Source: Ancylomarina longa
GTDB taxonomy: Bacteria; Bacteroidota; Bacteroidia; Bacteroidales; Marinifilaceae
Length of the DNA: 64,000 bases
Assembly (NCBI RefSeq): GCF_003996985.1
Contig: NZ_RJJX01000014.1
Location: forward strand, 10,731 to 74,730
Reading direction: 5' to 3'
The notes beneath the pieces were generated by a model. That model searched no databases. It saw only the letters and a list, made by a program, of their open reading frames with translations, and was not told the origin of the DNA. The position numbers and the translations under genes are program-made. How positions within the stretch are numbered: position 1 is the stretch's first letter; the number at the start of each line of letters is the position of its first letter. Positions 1-8,634 of this stretch are shown piece by piece.

Positions 1-2
1 CA

Positions 3-284
3 TCAGCTGAAATTGCAGTTATGGGTGCAAAAGGTGCGATCGAAGTTCTTCATGGAAGAAAAATGGCTGACATGAATGCAGAAGAGAAATCTGAATTCAT
101 CATCAAAACCGAGAAAGAATACAATGAGGCATTTGCAAATCCATACAATGCCGCTTCCTATGGTTATATTGATGATGTGATTGAACCACGTAATACTCGA
201 TTTAGAGTAATTCGTGCATTCCAGTCTCTTCAAACTAAGAAGCAGGTGAACCCACCTAAAAAACATTCTAATATTCCATTGTAA
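3..284 (+). CDS. Carboxyltransferase subunit, C-terminal fragment (methylmalonyl-CoA decarboxylase alpha / propionyl-CoA carboxylase beta type)
   Basis: Only the last ~93 codons lie in the window; the frame is open from base 3. The visible part matches the C-terminus of biotin-dependent acyl-CoA carboxyltransferases: AEIAVMGAKGAIEVL, then NPYNAASYGYIDDVIEPR, and the family-typical ending PKKHSNIPL. In this family the subunit moves carboxyl groups between an acyl-CoA and carboxybiotin in the cytoplasm. The next three genes encode the gamma, biotin-carrier and membrane beta subunits of a sodium-pumping decarboxylase, so the MmdA role (methylmalonyl-CoA to propionyl-CoA + CO2) is the likeliest. 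Substrate is inferred from context, because the acyl-CoA site is outside the window. Confidence 0.9.
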   Translation, partial: SAEIAVMGAKGAIEVLHGRKMADMNAEEKSEFIIKTEKEYNEAFANPYNAASYGYIDDVIEPRNTRFRVIRAFQSLQTKKQVNPPKKHSNIPL

Positions 285-296
285 AAAATACATTCT

Positions 297-647
297 ATGT
301 TTATGAATATTTTATCTATAGGAAGTCAGGGTGGATGGACAATTGCCATTGTAGGGTATTTTATCGTATTCCTAGCTTTAGTTTTATTGGTTGTTGTTTT
401 TGTCAATTTGCCCAAACTATTGCATCTTAACTTGAGAAAGAAATTGGTGCGAGAAGGCAGACCCTGTGCTGAAGTTGATGATCTAAATGTGGAGGCAAAT
501 GTTAATGCAGCTATTGCTATGGCTTTGTATATGCATTTTGATCAAATTCACGATGAGGAAAGCAACATCATTACAATTAAAAAAGTTACTAAGAATTATT
601 CTCCATGGAGTTCTAAAATTTATGGAGTAATGAATCAACCAAGATAA
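297..647 (+). CDS. OadG-family sodium pump decarboxylase gamma subunit
   Basis: A 116-residue protein with one N-terminal membrane segment (about residues 14-38, WTIAIVGYFIVFLALVLLVV) and a charged cytoplasmic tail, which is the OadG/MmdD architecture. In known pumps this small subunit holds the carboxyltransferase on the membrane beta subunit. It starts 12 bases after the carboxyltransferase stop and ends 5 bases before the biotin carrier, so all are co-transcribed. An ATG at 303 is an equally possible start. The sequence itself is poorly conserved; the assignment rests on topology, size and position. Confidence 0.8.
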   Translation: MFMNILSIGSQGGWTIAIVGYFIVFLALVLLVVVFVNLPKLLHLNLRKKLVREGRPCAEVDDLNVEANVNAAIAMALYMHFDQIHDEESNIITIKKVTKNYSPWSSKIYGVMNQPR

Positions 648-652
648 AGAAA

Positions 653-1075
653 ATGAAGGAATTCAAGTTTACAATAAGAGGGCGTGAATACGATGTTGAA
701 ATCAAAGACTTTCAAGGATCGAACGCCAAAATCGAGGTGAATGGAACAAGTTATGATGTTGAAGTTCATGTTGAGGAAAAGGCATCTAAAACTCCAAGAT
801 TGGTTCGGAAGGCTGTAGTGAATAAGCCAGGTGAAGGCAAAATCCAAAAATCAGGAGCCGGAGCATCTGTTGTTAAAGCACCACTTCCAGGAAGTATTAT
901 TAAAATTGATGTTGCCGTTGGTGATACCGTTAATCCAGGAGATACTCTTTTGGTGATGGAGGCAATGAAAATGGAAAATAATGTTTTGGCAGAAAAAGCA
1001 GGTACAGTTAAAGCCATCAAGGTTGCTGTTGGCGACAGTGTGCTTCAAGAAGATGTTCTTGTTGAGCTAGCTTAA
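653..1075 (+). CDS. Biotin carboxyl carrier protein of the decarboxylase
   Basis: A 140-residue biotinyl/lipoyl-domain protein. The C-terminal half (about residues 70-140) carries the biotinylation motif VMEAMKMEN, with the lysine between the two methionines as biotin site. The N-terminal 60 residues are a charged beta-rich segment followed by a lysine/alanine/glycine/proline linker. It carries the carboxyl group from the carboxyltransferase to the membrane subunit encoded next. It lies inside the decarboxylase operon with short gaps on both sides. Confidence 0.92.
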   Translation: MKEFKFTIRGREYDVEIKDFQGSNAKIEVNGTSYDVEVHVEEKASKTPRLVRKAVVNKPGEGKIQKSGAGASVVKAPLPGSIIKIDVAVGDTVNPGDTLLVMEAMKMENNVLAEKAGTVKAIKVAVGDSVLQEDVLVELA

Positions 1076-1106
1076 CATTATTGAAATAAAAGTCAAAGAC
1101 TATATA

Positions 1107-2744
1107 ATGAGAAAACTTTATACATTGGTATTCTCAATGATTTTGGTAATGGGGTTAGCTTTTAACTCCATTGCTCAAAAGTCATCAGATACCTCAGCAA
1201 AATTAACGACAGGGAAATGGGTAAACCACACTGATGGATATATCCCTAATCCTATTGGAAAATCAGAACGGAATGTAAAACGGTACAAGTCTTTTGAGTT
1301 TAAGGAAGATCATTCTTTCATGTTGGATTCAATAAAACAGCGATTTTCCGGAGAGTGGAAATTGGAAGGTAATAAAGTTATTATGACTTTCCATCCTAAA
1401 GTTGTAACTCATCTGTTCAAAAATACAGATCCAAATAAGATGAATGCTGGTTATAAAACCAGTAAAGAAACGCTTAATATGGGTGTTCGTATTGGAACTC
1501 TGGATGGAGATTATTTGAGATTTGCAAATAATCCAAAAATGGACTGCGAACATAATGCCGGCGCACTTATTGGATTAAAATACTTTTATGAATTCACCGG
1601 TTTTGCAAACGTTACAGGTGGTCACCTTTTCATGATTTTAATCGGATTGTTTTTTATCTTCCTTGCTATTAAATATGATTATGAGCCGCTGCTTTTAATT
1701 CCTATTGGTATGGGTATTATCATTGGTAATATTCCAATGTTCCAAGCTATTGACTTCAATCTGAAACTAGGAATTTACGAGCCAGGATCAGTCATGAATA
1801 TTTTATATTCTGGCGTGGTAAATGGATGGTATCCACCATTGATTTTCTTGGGTATTGGGGCGATGACAGACTTCTCTTCGTTAATCAGTAATCCCCGATT
1901 AATGATCTTAGGTGCAGCAGCTCAAATTGGTATCTTCGCTACTTTCTTAGGAGCTTTATGGTTAGGATTTGCTCCACCAGAGGCTGGTGCAATTGGAATT
2001 ATCGGTGGTGCGGATGGACCAACAGCAATTTTTATATCCTCAAAACTAGCGAACGGATTAAATATAATGGCTAATGGAGAAACTGTTAAAAACCTTATTG
2101 GTCCAATTGCAATTGCTGCATATTCATATATGGCATTGGTTCCTGTAATTCAACCTCCAGTAATTAATCTTTTAACTACTAAAAAGGAGAGATTAATTAA
2201 GATGAAACCTCCTCGTGCGGTTTCTCGTTTGGAAAAAATAATCTTTCCAATTATTGGATTGTTGCTTACAGCTTTTATTTCCCCAACAGCTCTACCATTA
2301 TTAGGAATGTTGTTTTTTGGTAATTTGTTGAAGGAATCTACAGTAACCAATCGTCTTGCAGATACTGCTAGTAATGCATTGATTAATACCATCACTATTA
2401 TTTTAGGAGTTACGGTAGGAGCATCTACGCAAGCTGATGTATTCCTTACAACTGATTCTGTATTAATATTTGGTTTAGGTGCTGCTTCGTTTATTGTAGC
2501 AACTGCTGGTGGTGTAATTTTTGGTAAGATTATGAACTGGCTTTCTCCTAAGGACAGACCAATCAATCCGATGATTGGAGCTGCAGGTGTTTCTGCAGTG
2601 CCTGATAGTGCAAGAGTTGTACAAAATATGGGTTTGCAAAATGACCCAACCAATCACCTTCTTATGCATGCGATGGCGCCAAATGTTTCTGGTGTTATTG
2701 GCTCTGCAGTAGGTGCAGGTATATTATTGAGTTTCTTGATGTAG
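1107..2744 (+). CDS. Sodium ion-translocating decarboxylase beta subunit (OadB/MmdB) with an N-terminal extracytoplasmic domain
   Basis: The C-terminal ~390 residues are a typical OadB membrane subunit that couples carboxybiotin decarboxylation to Na+ export. Family motifs seen are GIIGGADGPTAIFISS near residue 300 and, near the end, GVSAVPDSARVVQ and HAMAPNVSGVIGSAVGAG. The protein is 545 residues, whereas OadB is usually about 375-435. The extra N-terminus has a signal-peptide-like start (MRKLYTLVFSMILVMGLAFN...A), then about 110 soluble residues with W and F/Y-rich beta strands (TGKWVNHTDGYIPNP, FSGEWKLEGNKVIMTFHP), before the first pump helix around residue 170. A lipocalin-like fold is a guess. 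A terminator follows. Confidence 0.92.
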   Translation: MRKLYTLVFSMILVMGLAFNSIAQKSSDTSAKLTTGKWVNHTDGYIPNPIGKSERNVKRYKSFEFKEDHSFMLDSIKQRFSGEWKLEGNKVIMTFHPKVVTHLFKNTDPNKMNAGYKTSKETLNMGVRIGTLDGDYLRFANNPKMDCEHNAGALIGLKYFYEFTGFANVTGGHLFMILIGLFFIFLAIKYDYEPLLLIPIGMGIIIGNIPMFQAIDFNLKLGIYEPGSVMNILYSGVVNGWYPPLIFLGIGAMTDFSSLISNPRLMILGAAAQIGIFATFLGALWLGFAPPEAGAIGIIGGADGPTAIFISSKLANGLNIMANGETVKNLIGPIAIAAYSYMALVPVIQPPVINLLTTKKERLIKMKPPRAVSRLEKIIFPIIGLLLTAFISPTALPLLGMLFFGNLLKESTVTNRLADTASNALINTITIILGVTVGASTQADVFLTTDSVLIFGLGAASFIVATAGGVIFGKIMNWLSPKDRPINPMIGAAGVSAVPDSARVVQNMGLQNDPTNHLLMHAMAPNVSGVIGSAVGAGILLSFLM

Positions 2745-2770
2745 AAATACATTCAAAGAGTTAGTATTTT

Positions 2771-2803
2771 AAAGGGTTGTCTTCATTGGCAACCCTTTTT
2801 TTT
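2771..2803 (+). terminator. Rho-independent terminator after the decarboxylase operon
   Basis: The inverted repeat AAAGGGTTG / CAACCCTTT is separated by a short loop and followed by a T run. It lies 27 bases after the oadB-like stop. Confidence 0.85.
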
Positions 2804-2965
2804 GTGATGCTGAAAATTATCATTGTTTTTCATCCAATGCTATCTTATATTTATAAGAATTAATTAGATCAGATGAAAAATGGTTTTGAGGGGAAGAGAA
2901 GTTGATTTTTGATTGGCCTCACTTTTCCTCTTTTTTGAGACATCAAGATCTATAATCCATGGCTT

Positions 2966-4192
2966 ATGCAAAGAGAAAACTCCAAAGGGATTGTTGGTAA
3001 TTATGGCTTCAAAATAAAAGGCGATTGTCAAATTGAATTTGAACTTACCACAGAGGGCGGAATCGAAATAGAGATATTCTCAAAGGTGAAGACGTTTTAC
3101 GGAAATTCAATTAGGCAGCTTTGTATAACTGCCATGAAGACTTTTTCTATTCAAAATGCATGTGTTACGGTTCGTGATAATGGGGCTTTATCTTATGTTA
3201 TTGCCGCGAGATTAGAAGCTGCAATAAAACAAGTTATATCCTCTGATAATGAAATTTTGAGTGAGTTTTTAAATGTAAATCATCTTGCGAGTGCTAGGGA
3301 TAGAAATCGTTTTTCGCGACTTTATCTGCCTGGAAATACCCCATACATGATGATTAATGCTGGTCTTTTTCAAGCCAATGGGATTATATTAGATTTAGAA
3401 GATGCTGTTTCTTTTGATAAAAAAGAGGAGGCTAGATATTTAGTTAGAAATGCTCTGCGTTCCCAAAATTTTTATGGTGCAGAGCGAATGGTAAGAATAA
3501 ATCAAGGAAAGGAAGGATGGCGAGATCTGGAATTTGTAATACCTCAAAAGGTTAATTTAATTCTCATTCCAAAATGTGAAGATGTGGAGGATATCATTCA
3601 GGTAGAGAGAGTAATTGAGGAAATTAAAAAGGATAAAAATATTAAAGGGAACTTCCATTTGATGCCAATTATTGAGAGTGCATTAGGTGTTGAAAATGCT
3701 TTCTTACTTGCAACTGCTTCTGAGAATATTGTAGCTATGGCTATTGGTTTGGAAGATTATACTGCTGATATTGGAGTGGAACGTACAAATGAAGGAACAG
3801 AATCTTTGTATGCTCGAATGCGGATTGTCAATGCTTGTCACGCAGCAAAAATTCAACCTATTGATTCTGTTTTTTCTGATGTGGGTGATATGCAAGCTCT
3901 TGCCGTGAATGTGCAACGATCTAAATCATTGGGTTTTCAGGGTATGGGATGTATTCATCCTCGGCAAATAAAGGTGATCCATGATAATTTTTCACCTTCT
4001 GAACTTGAAATTGCTAAGGCTAAGAAAATCGTAAATGCGTTTTTGAATGCAGAAAAGCAAGGATTTGCTGTTGTTTCAGTAGGGACGAAAATGATAGATC
4101 CTCCAGTTGTAAAGCGTCAATTAAAAGTCTTGGAACTGGCAATAGAACTTGGTTTAATCGAAAAAAATTGGAAGGATACATATGGGAACTAA
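2966..4192 (+). CDS. Citrate lyase gamma-beta fusion (CitD-CitE)
   Basis: A 408-residue fusion. Residues 1 to about 90 resemble the CitD acyl carrier protein (GGIEIEIFSKVKTFYGNSIRQ, later VTVRDNGALSYVIAARLEAA). Residues about 105-395 are CitE, a citryl-ACP lyase with HpcH/HpaI-type TIM barrel motifs: SRLYLPGNTPYMM, NGIILDLEDAVS, IGLEDYTADIGVER, GFQGMGCIHPRQI. CitE splits citryl-thioester into oxaloacetate and acetyl-ACP. CitD normally carries the phosphoribosyl-dephospho-CoA group on a serine in a GTLES motif. Here no serine occurs between residues 7 and 38, so the usual attachment site is missing. citF overlaps the 3' end by 11 bases. No citC, citG or citX is nearby. A related lyase with another substrate remains possible. 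Confidence 0.85.
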   Translation: MQRENSKGIVGNYGFKIKGDCQIEFELTTEGGIEIEIFSKVKTFYGNSIRQLCITAMKTFSIQNACVTVRDNGALSYVIAARLEAAIKQVISSDNEILSEFLNVNHLASARDRNRFSRLYLPGNTPYMMINAGLFQANGIILDLEDAVSFDKKEEARYLVRNALRSQNFYGAERMVRINQGKEGWRDLEFVIPQKVNLILIPKCEDVEDIIQVERVIEEIKKDKNIKGNFHLMPIIESALGVENAFLLATASENIVAMAIGLEDYTADIGVERTNEGTESLYARMRIVNACHAAKIQPIDSVFSDVGDMQALAVNVQRSKSLGFQGMGCIHPRQIKVIHDNFSPSELEIAKAKKIVNAFLNAEKQGFAVVSVGTKMIDPPVVKRQLKVLELAIELGLIEKNWKDTYGN

Positions 4193-5738
4193 GATGATTA
4201 AAAATGCTGTCGGTAGGATGGTACCAACGCAAATTAATGGACAGGAAGCTGTTCCATTTATGGGTGTAGGTAAGTACAAGCCAAATAAGCGAAAATTTAA
4301 TTCTCAAATTGAAACTAGTGCTGATTATCCCTTGGATGGAAACAAGCAAGTGAAAAGCTTGAAGGTAGCAATGATTAAATCTGGTTTAAAAGATGGAATG
4401 AGAATTTCGACTCATCATCACTTTAGAAACGGGGATTTAATTGCAAATAAAGTGTTTGATATTGCACATGAATTAGGAGTGAAAGATTTAATTTGGTTTC
4501 CTTCAGCTTCTTTTCCATGTCACGAGCATTTGATTCAATATTTAGAAGACGGTACCATCGCAAGAATTGAGGGGAGTATGAATGGTCCGCTTGGCAGATA
4601 TTGTTCCGAAGGTAAGATGAAGGGTGTTGCTGTGTTGCGTTCTCATGGAGGAAGGTATCAATCTGTACAGGATGGAGAAGTAGAAATTGATATAGCTATT
4701 ATTGGTGCTTCTTCAGCTGATTCATTCGGGAATGCCAATGGATTAAATGGTAAATCTGCATCAGGTTTGTTGGGCTTTGCTTTGGCTGATTCTCAATATG
4801 CAAACAAGGTAATAGTTGTTACTGATAATATGGTTGAATTTCCTTGTGTACCATGGCAGATACAAGGTAATTACGTGGATTTTACAGTTCTGTTAGATGA
4901 AATTGGTATTCCTGAAAAAATAATATCTGGAACAACACAGATCACAAAGAGTCCAGATCGATTGTTTATTGCTGAATTAACTGCAAAATTCTGCGATCAG
5001 GCGGGAATCATTAAAAATGGATTCTCATTTCAGGCTGGAGCAGGTGGTACTTCCTTGGCAATTGGTGACTACTTTGGCAAAATAATGAGCGAGAAAGGAA
5101 TAAAAGCCAGATTTGCCAGAGGTGGCAGTAATAAGTATTTGGTGAAAATGTTGGAAGAGGGATTGATTGATTATATTCTAGATGGTCAAACATTCGATTT
5201 AGATGGAGTAAGATCTATGAGAGAAAATTCCAATCATGTTTGGACAAGTCCATTTACAAGTTACAATTATCACGGTAAAGGTAATTTTGCAGGAATGGTT
5301 GATGTTGTGATTTTGGGAGCTACCGAAGTTGATTTAAATTTCAATGCAAATGTAGTGACTCATTCTGATGGTTATTTGTTGCATGGAATAGGTGGTTGGC
5401 AAAATTGTCTTTTTAGCAAAACCGTAATATTACCGATACCGCTATTCCGAAATCGAATTCCTATTATTAGGGATGAGGTAACGACAATATGTGGTCCTGG
5501 GGAATTGATAGATGTGATTGTAACAGAAAGGGGGATAGCTATTAATCCTCTCCGTATCGATCTTATCGAAAAAATGAAGCATAGTGATTTGCCTATAAAA
5601 ACCCTTCGGGAATTAAAGCAGGAGGCTGAAGCTATATGTGGAAAAATGGACGCGCCGGTTTTGTCCGATGAGATTGTTGCTGCAATAAAATGGGTAGATG
5701 GAACTATTATTGATGTAGTGCGGAAAGTAGTTTCATGA
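4182..5738 (+). CDS. citF: Citrate lyase alpha subunit
   Basis: A 518-residue CitF homologue, the usual family length. CitF is the acetyl-ACP:citrate ACP-transferase of the citrate lyase complex. Recognisable stretches are GISTHHHF-like STHHHFRNGDL near residue 65, FSFQAGAGGTSLAIGDYFG near 285, GGWQNCLFSKTVILPIPLF near 405, and the C-terminal ICGPGELIDVIVTERGIAINP. It starts inside the 3' end of the citDE fusion (11-base overlap), which implies translational coupling. The ATG at 4194 is an alternative start. A hairpin terminator lies about 75 bases downstream. Confidence 0.92.
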   Translation: MGTKMIKNAVGRMVPTQINGQEAVPFMGVGKYKPNKRKFNSQIETSADYPLDGNKQVKSLKVAMIKSGLKDGMRISTHHHFRNGDLIANKVFDIAHELGVKDLIWFPSASFPCHEHLIQYLEDGTIARIEGSMNGPLGRYCSEGKMKGVAVLRSHGGRYQSVQDGEVEIDIAIIGASSADSFGNANGLNGKSASGLLGFALADSQYANKVIVVTDNMVEFPCVPWQIQGNYVDFTVLLDEIGIPEKIISGTTQITKSPDRLFIAELTAKFCDQAGIIKNGFSFQAGAGGTSLAIGDYFGKIMSEKGIKARFARGGSNKYLVKMLEEGLIDYILDGQTFDLDGVRSMRENSNHVWTSPFTSYNYHGKGNFAGMVDVVILGATEVDLNFNANVVTHSDGYLLHGIGGWQNCLFSKTVILPIPLFRNRIPIIRDEVTTICGPGELIDVIVTERGIAINPLRIDLIEKMKHSDLPIKTLRELKQEAEAICGKMDAPVLSDEIVAAIKWVDGTIIDVVRKVVS

Positions 5739-5811
5739 TTAAACTGCCTTGATTTAAAAATAGGGATTGAATATTTTTGAAGAAATAAATAATAGTCAAA
5801 TATCATGAAAT

Positions 5812-5842
5812 AAAAAAGCTTCGGGTTACCGAAGCTTTTTTA
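5812..5842. terminator. Bidirectional terminator between citF and the BFD-like gene
   Basis: AAAAAAGCTTCGG / CCGAAGCTTTTTT form a stem with a short loop. The A and T runs on the two flanks let it serve both converging genes. Confidence 0.85.
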
Positions 5843-5844
5843 TA

Positions 5845-6069
5845 TTACCAAAGTTTAAATTTATTTTGTGTCGTATTTTCTATCTTTTGCACAATCTTTG
5901 GAACTTCCAGATCCAGAATACTATTTATATATCCAATGCATTTTCCACAACCTGTATTTGCTCCAGTGTATCTTCGTATTTCCTCAATTGTGGTAGCATT
6001 TTTTTCATGAATTGCCTTATTGATGGTCTTTCTGTCAACTAACTGACAGTTACAAACTATTTCTCTCAT
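5845..6069 (-). CDS. BFD-like [2Fe-2S] protein
   Basis: A 74-residue protein with cysteines 6, 8, 41 and 44, in the CxC-x32-CxxC spacing of the bacterioferritin-associated ferredoxin (Fer2_BFD) domain: VCNCQLVDR and TGANTGCGKC. Free-standing BFD proteins bind a 2Fe-2S cluster; Bfd itself assists iron release from bacterioferritin, and related domains act in electron transfer. No bacterioferritin gene is nearby, so its partner is unknown. It is convergent with citF. Confidence 0.85.
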   Translation of the reverse strand: MREIVCNCQLVDRKTINKAIHEKNATTIEEIRRYTGANTGCGKCIGYINSILDLEVPKIVQKIENTTQNKFKLW

Positions 6070-6185
6070 ATAAAATTACAGTTACAAATTCTAGCTTGTA
6101 AATATATGCATTATACTATTTAAAATAGCTCTTCCTTGTTAGTTATTTTTAATGATTCTATATAAGAGGTTGGAAATAAAGAAAA

Positions 6186-6971
6186 TTAGAGTTGGTTTTC
6201 CATGTAAATCTTCATCTGACGATACATATCAATTACAATATCTTTTTTTGGTAAACATTCATACATTCTTTTCAAATATGTTTTTTCACTAGCAATTTGA
6301 AAGCTACGTTTAAATTGAAAATCAAAAATCCACGACATTTGTTGAAGTTTGAAATCACTTAAACCGAGAATGTGTTTACTGTCAACCACTTTCTCCTCCA
6401 TAATAGATTGATGAACTTTTTTGGAGATGTTAGTATTGTCAGCTAATTCTAATTCTAGTCTTTTGTTAAAACCTGATTTGTGTTCTGAATAGTATTCTGC
6501 CATTAATTCCAGATTGTCAAGTCTATCCGCATCACGGAGTACTAATAATATTGGTAAAGACCTTTCATTTACAGATTTAGGTATTTCACGTAAATTGTGA
6601 AAACGAATACATTCAATTAAAATACTTTTAGTTTCTTCGCTTAGAGTATTTGTAATTGATTCTTGTTCAGTCAGTAATAAGATTCCAATAGCAGAGTGAT
6701 TGATCTTATCTGTATCCGCAAAAGTACCATGAACAATAAGCTGATTGAATCTGCCAATATCATGAAGTAAAGCAGTTATTTTGGCTAAAAGAAAATCCGA
6801 TTCGCTTAAATTGGCTTGTTCCACAAATTCCTCAATTAATCCTACTACACGATAGGAATGATCACGTATTATTTCAATGTTTTGTTCAAGCTCCTTGTTT
6901 TCAGTTGAAAAACTATTGACATAGCCATCAAACCATGTTTTAATTTTGTCGTAAATTTCCTGATTCACCAT
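6186..6971 (-). CDS. HD-domain phosphohydrolase, specificity unknown
   Basis: A protein of 261 residues with an HD metal-binding signature (TALLHDIGRFNQLI) and a later DRLDNLELM aspartate motif, as in small stand-alone HD phosphohydrolases acting on nucleotides or phosphate esters. An upstream in-frame TTG at 6995 was not used as the start because it falls inside a promoter-like TACTTTTG element. The ATG at 6971 (MVNQEIYDK) leaves a 21-base leader. No neighbour points to a substrate. Confidence 0.75.
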   Translation of the reverse strand: MVNQEIYDKIKTWFDGYVNSFSTENKELEQNIEIIRDHSYRVVGLIEEFVEQANLSESDFLLAKITALLHDIGRFNQLIVHGTFADTDKINHSAIGILLLTEQESITNTLSEETKSILIECIRFHNLREIPKSVNERSLPILLVLRDADRLDNLELMAEYYSEHKSGFNKRLELELADNTNISKKVHQSIMEEKVVDSKHILGLSDFKLQQMSWIFDFQFKRSFQIASEKTYLKRMYECLPKKDIVIDMYRQMKIYMENQL

Positions 6972-6992
6972 ATATTCTTTAAAAATAGCCCA

Positions 6993-7000
6993 CAAAAGTA
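6993..7000 (-). promoter_or_regulatory. TAnnTTTG promoter core (-7 type) for the HD gene
   Basis: On the minus strand this reads TACTTTTG, an exact match to the Bacteroidota sigma-ABfr -7 consensus, 22 bases before the chosen ATG. I see no clear TTG at the -33 position, so this is tentative. Confidence 0.45.
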
Positions 7001-7130
7001 CATTTTTTATCTTGACCAGAAAAGGATTTTTTATGAAAATAAATGATGCGAAAAATCTAGCGTAAATCAGCTTGACTAACGTTTTTTACACTATATGGTT
7101 AGGAATATCTATATAGAAAATAGGCGGTAG

Positions 7131-7162
7131 AAAAAATGCGATCTTATTTAGATCGCATTTTA
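7131..7162 (-). terminator. Terminator after pepD
   Basis: ATGCGATC / GATCGCAT form an 8-bp stem with a 6-base loop. On the minus strand it is followed by a T run. It sits just after the PepD stop codon. Confidence 0.8.
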
Positions 7163-7170
7163 TTGAAATT

Positions 7171-8634
7171 TTAATTTTCCGGTATGTTCTGTATAACGTC
7201 GACCAGATGATTCCAAAATTTTTCAACTGTTTCAATATTGATTCTTTCATCAGGAGAGTGAACATCTCTGAGTGTTGGACCAAAAGAAACCATATCCATG
7301 TTTGGATATTTTTCAAGAAAAAGTCCGCATTCTAATCCTGCATGGATGGAACGAACAACAGGCTCCTTCCCAAATAGTTTTTTATAGGAATTTACTGCAA
7401 TCGTAAGGATCTCTGAATTAGGATTTGGTGACCATCCGGGATATCCATCTGAATGTTCAATTTGTGCACCTGCTAGCGTAAACACACTGCCAACCATTTG
7501 TGCAATATTGTACTTTTCGCTATCTAAATCGCTTCGTTGAGAAGTTGTAATTTCAATTTTATTGCCATCAATCATTTTAACAGACGCAAGGTTGTTAGAT
7601 GTTTCAACCATACCAGGCATTCTTGAACTCATGCTAAATACACCATGAGGGCAAGCATAGATTGCGTTCATTAGATTGTCTGAAGTCATTTTGCCCATTA
7701 CAAAAGGAGGATTCTCTATGGATTCTAAACTTATTTTCAGTTTTGGTTCATAAATTTCCCAAACATGTTCCATGTCAGCAGTGTAAATGTTAAAATCTAC
7801 ACGAACATTCTCTTTAAATTTTGATGGAATCGTTATGATGGCATATGCTTCACGAGGTATCGCATTCCTTAAATTACCTCCATTAAAATCAGCTATTCTA
7901 ATTCCATATTTTTTATTGATTTGCCAAAGGAATCGATTCAGTATTTTATTAGAATTTCCTCTTCCTTTATTAATTTCATCTCCTGAATGGCCACCAAGTA
8001 ATCCTTTTACATCAATTCTTAATGCAAAATGATTTGTTGGAACGGGTTCTTCTGTAAAGGATAGGTTTGCGATGGTGTCAATTCCTCCTGCGCAGCCGAT
8101 AAAAATTTCACCTTCGTCTTCAGAATCCAAATTTAAAAGGATATTGCCTTCAAAAAATCCAGGTTGTAAAGCAAAGGCTCCCGATAAACCTGTTTCCTCA
8201 TCAACCGTGAACAGGCATTCAATCGGACCATGTTCAATGTCAGTTGAAGTTAGTAAAGCCATTTCTGCTGCCATACCAATGCCGTCATCAGCACCGAGTG
8301 TCGTTCCTTTAGCTTTTACCCAACCATTATCTATCCATGGTATAATTGGATCTTTCTCAAAATCATGAAGTGTGGAAGTGTTTTTTTCACAAACCATATC
8401 CATATGCGATTGAAGAACAATTGTTTTAAGTTTTTCCTTTCCTGGAGTAGCAGGTTTTTTAATTAAAACATTGCCTATCTCATCTCTTTTGGTCTCCAAA
8501 TTGTTTGCTTTTCCAAAATTAAGTAGAAACTCAATTATTTGATTTTCTTTCTTAGATGGTCTTGGAACTTTGCATATGTCCTCAAAATGTGCCCAAATTT
8601 CTTTAGGACTCAGTTCTGTTAGAATATTTTTCAT
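7171..8634 (-). CDS. pepD: Aminoacyl-histidine dipeptidase (PepD, M20 family)
   Basis: A 487-residue zinc peptidase of the M20 family, the expected PepD length. Metal and catalytic motifs are visible: QSHMDM (His77, Asp79), GADDGIG (Asp116/117), DEETG (Glu146/147), NLDSEDEG, and a C-terminal HAGLECGLF. PepD hydrolyses Xaa-His and other dipeptides in the cytoplasm. The gene is monocistronic, bounded by its own terminator and a long non-coding stretch upstream. Confidence 0.93.
   Translation of the reverse strand: MKNILTELSPKEIWAHFEDICKVPRPSKKENQIIEFLLNFGKANNLETKRDEIGNVLIKKPATPGKEKLKTIVLQSHMDMVCEKNTSTLHDFEKDPIIPWIDNGWVKAKGTTLGADDGIGMAAEMALLTSTDIEHGPIECLFTVDEETGLSGAFALQPGFFEGNILLNLDSEDEGEIFIGCAGGIDTIANLSFTEEPVPTNHFALRIDVKGLLGGHSGDEINKGRGNSNKILNRFLWQINKKYGIRIADFNGGNLRNAIPREAYAIITIPSKFKENVRVDFNIYTADMEHVWEIYEPKLKISLESIENPPFVMGKMTSDNLMNAIYACPHGVFSMSSRMPGMVETSNNLASVKMIDGNKIEITTSQRSDLDSEKYNIAQMVGSVFTLAGAQIEHSDGYPGWSPNPNSEILTIAVNSYKKLFGKEPVVRSIHAGLECGLFLEKYPNMDMVSFGPTLRDVHSPDERINIETVEKFWNHLVDVIQNIPEN

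Noticed and set aside
2966-4192. Malyl-CoA or other HpcH/HpaI aldolase instead of CitE
   Set aside because: The CitD-like N-terminal domain and the overlapping citF gene fit citrate lyase better, although the substrate is not proven.
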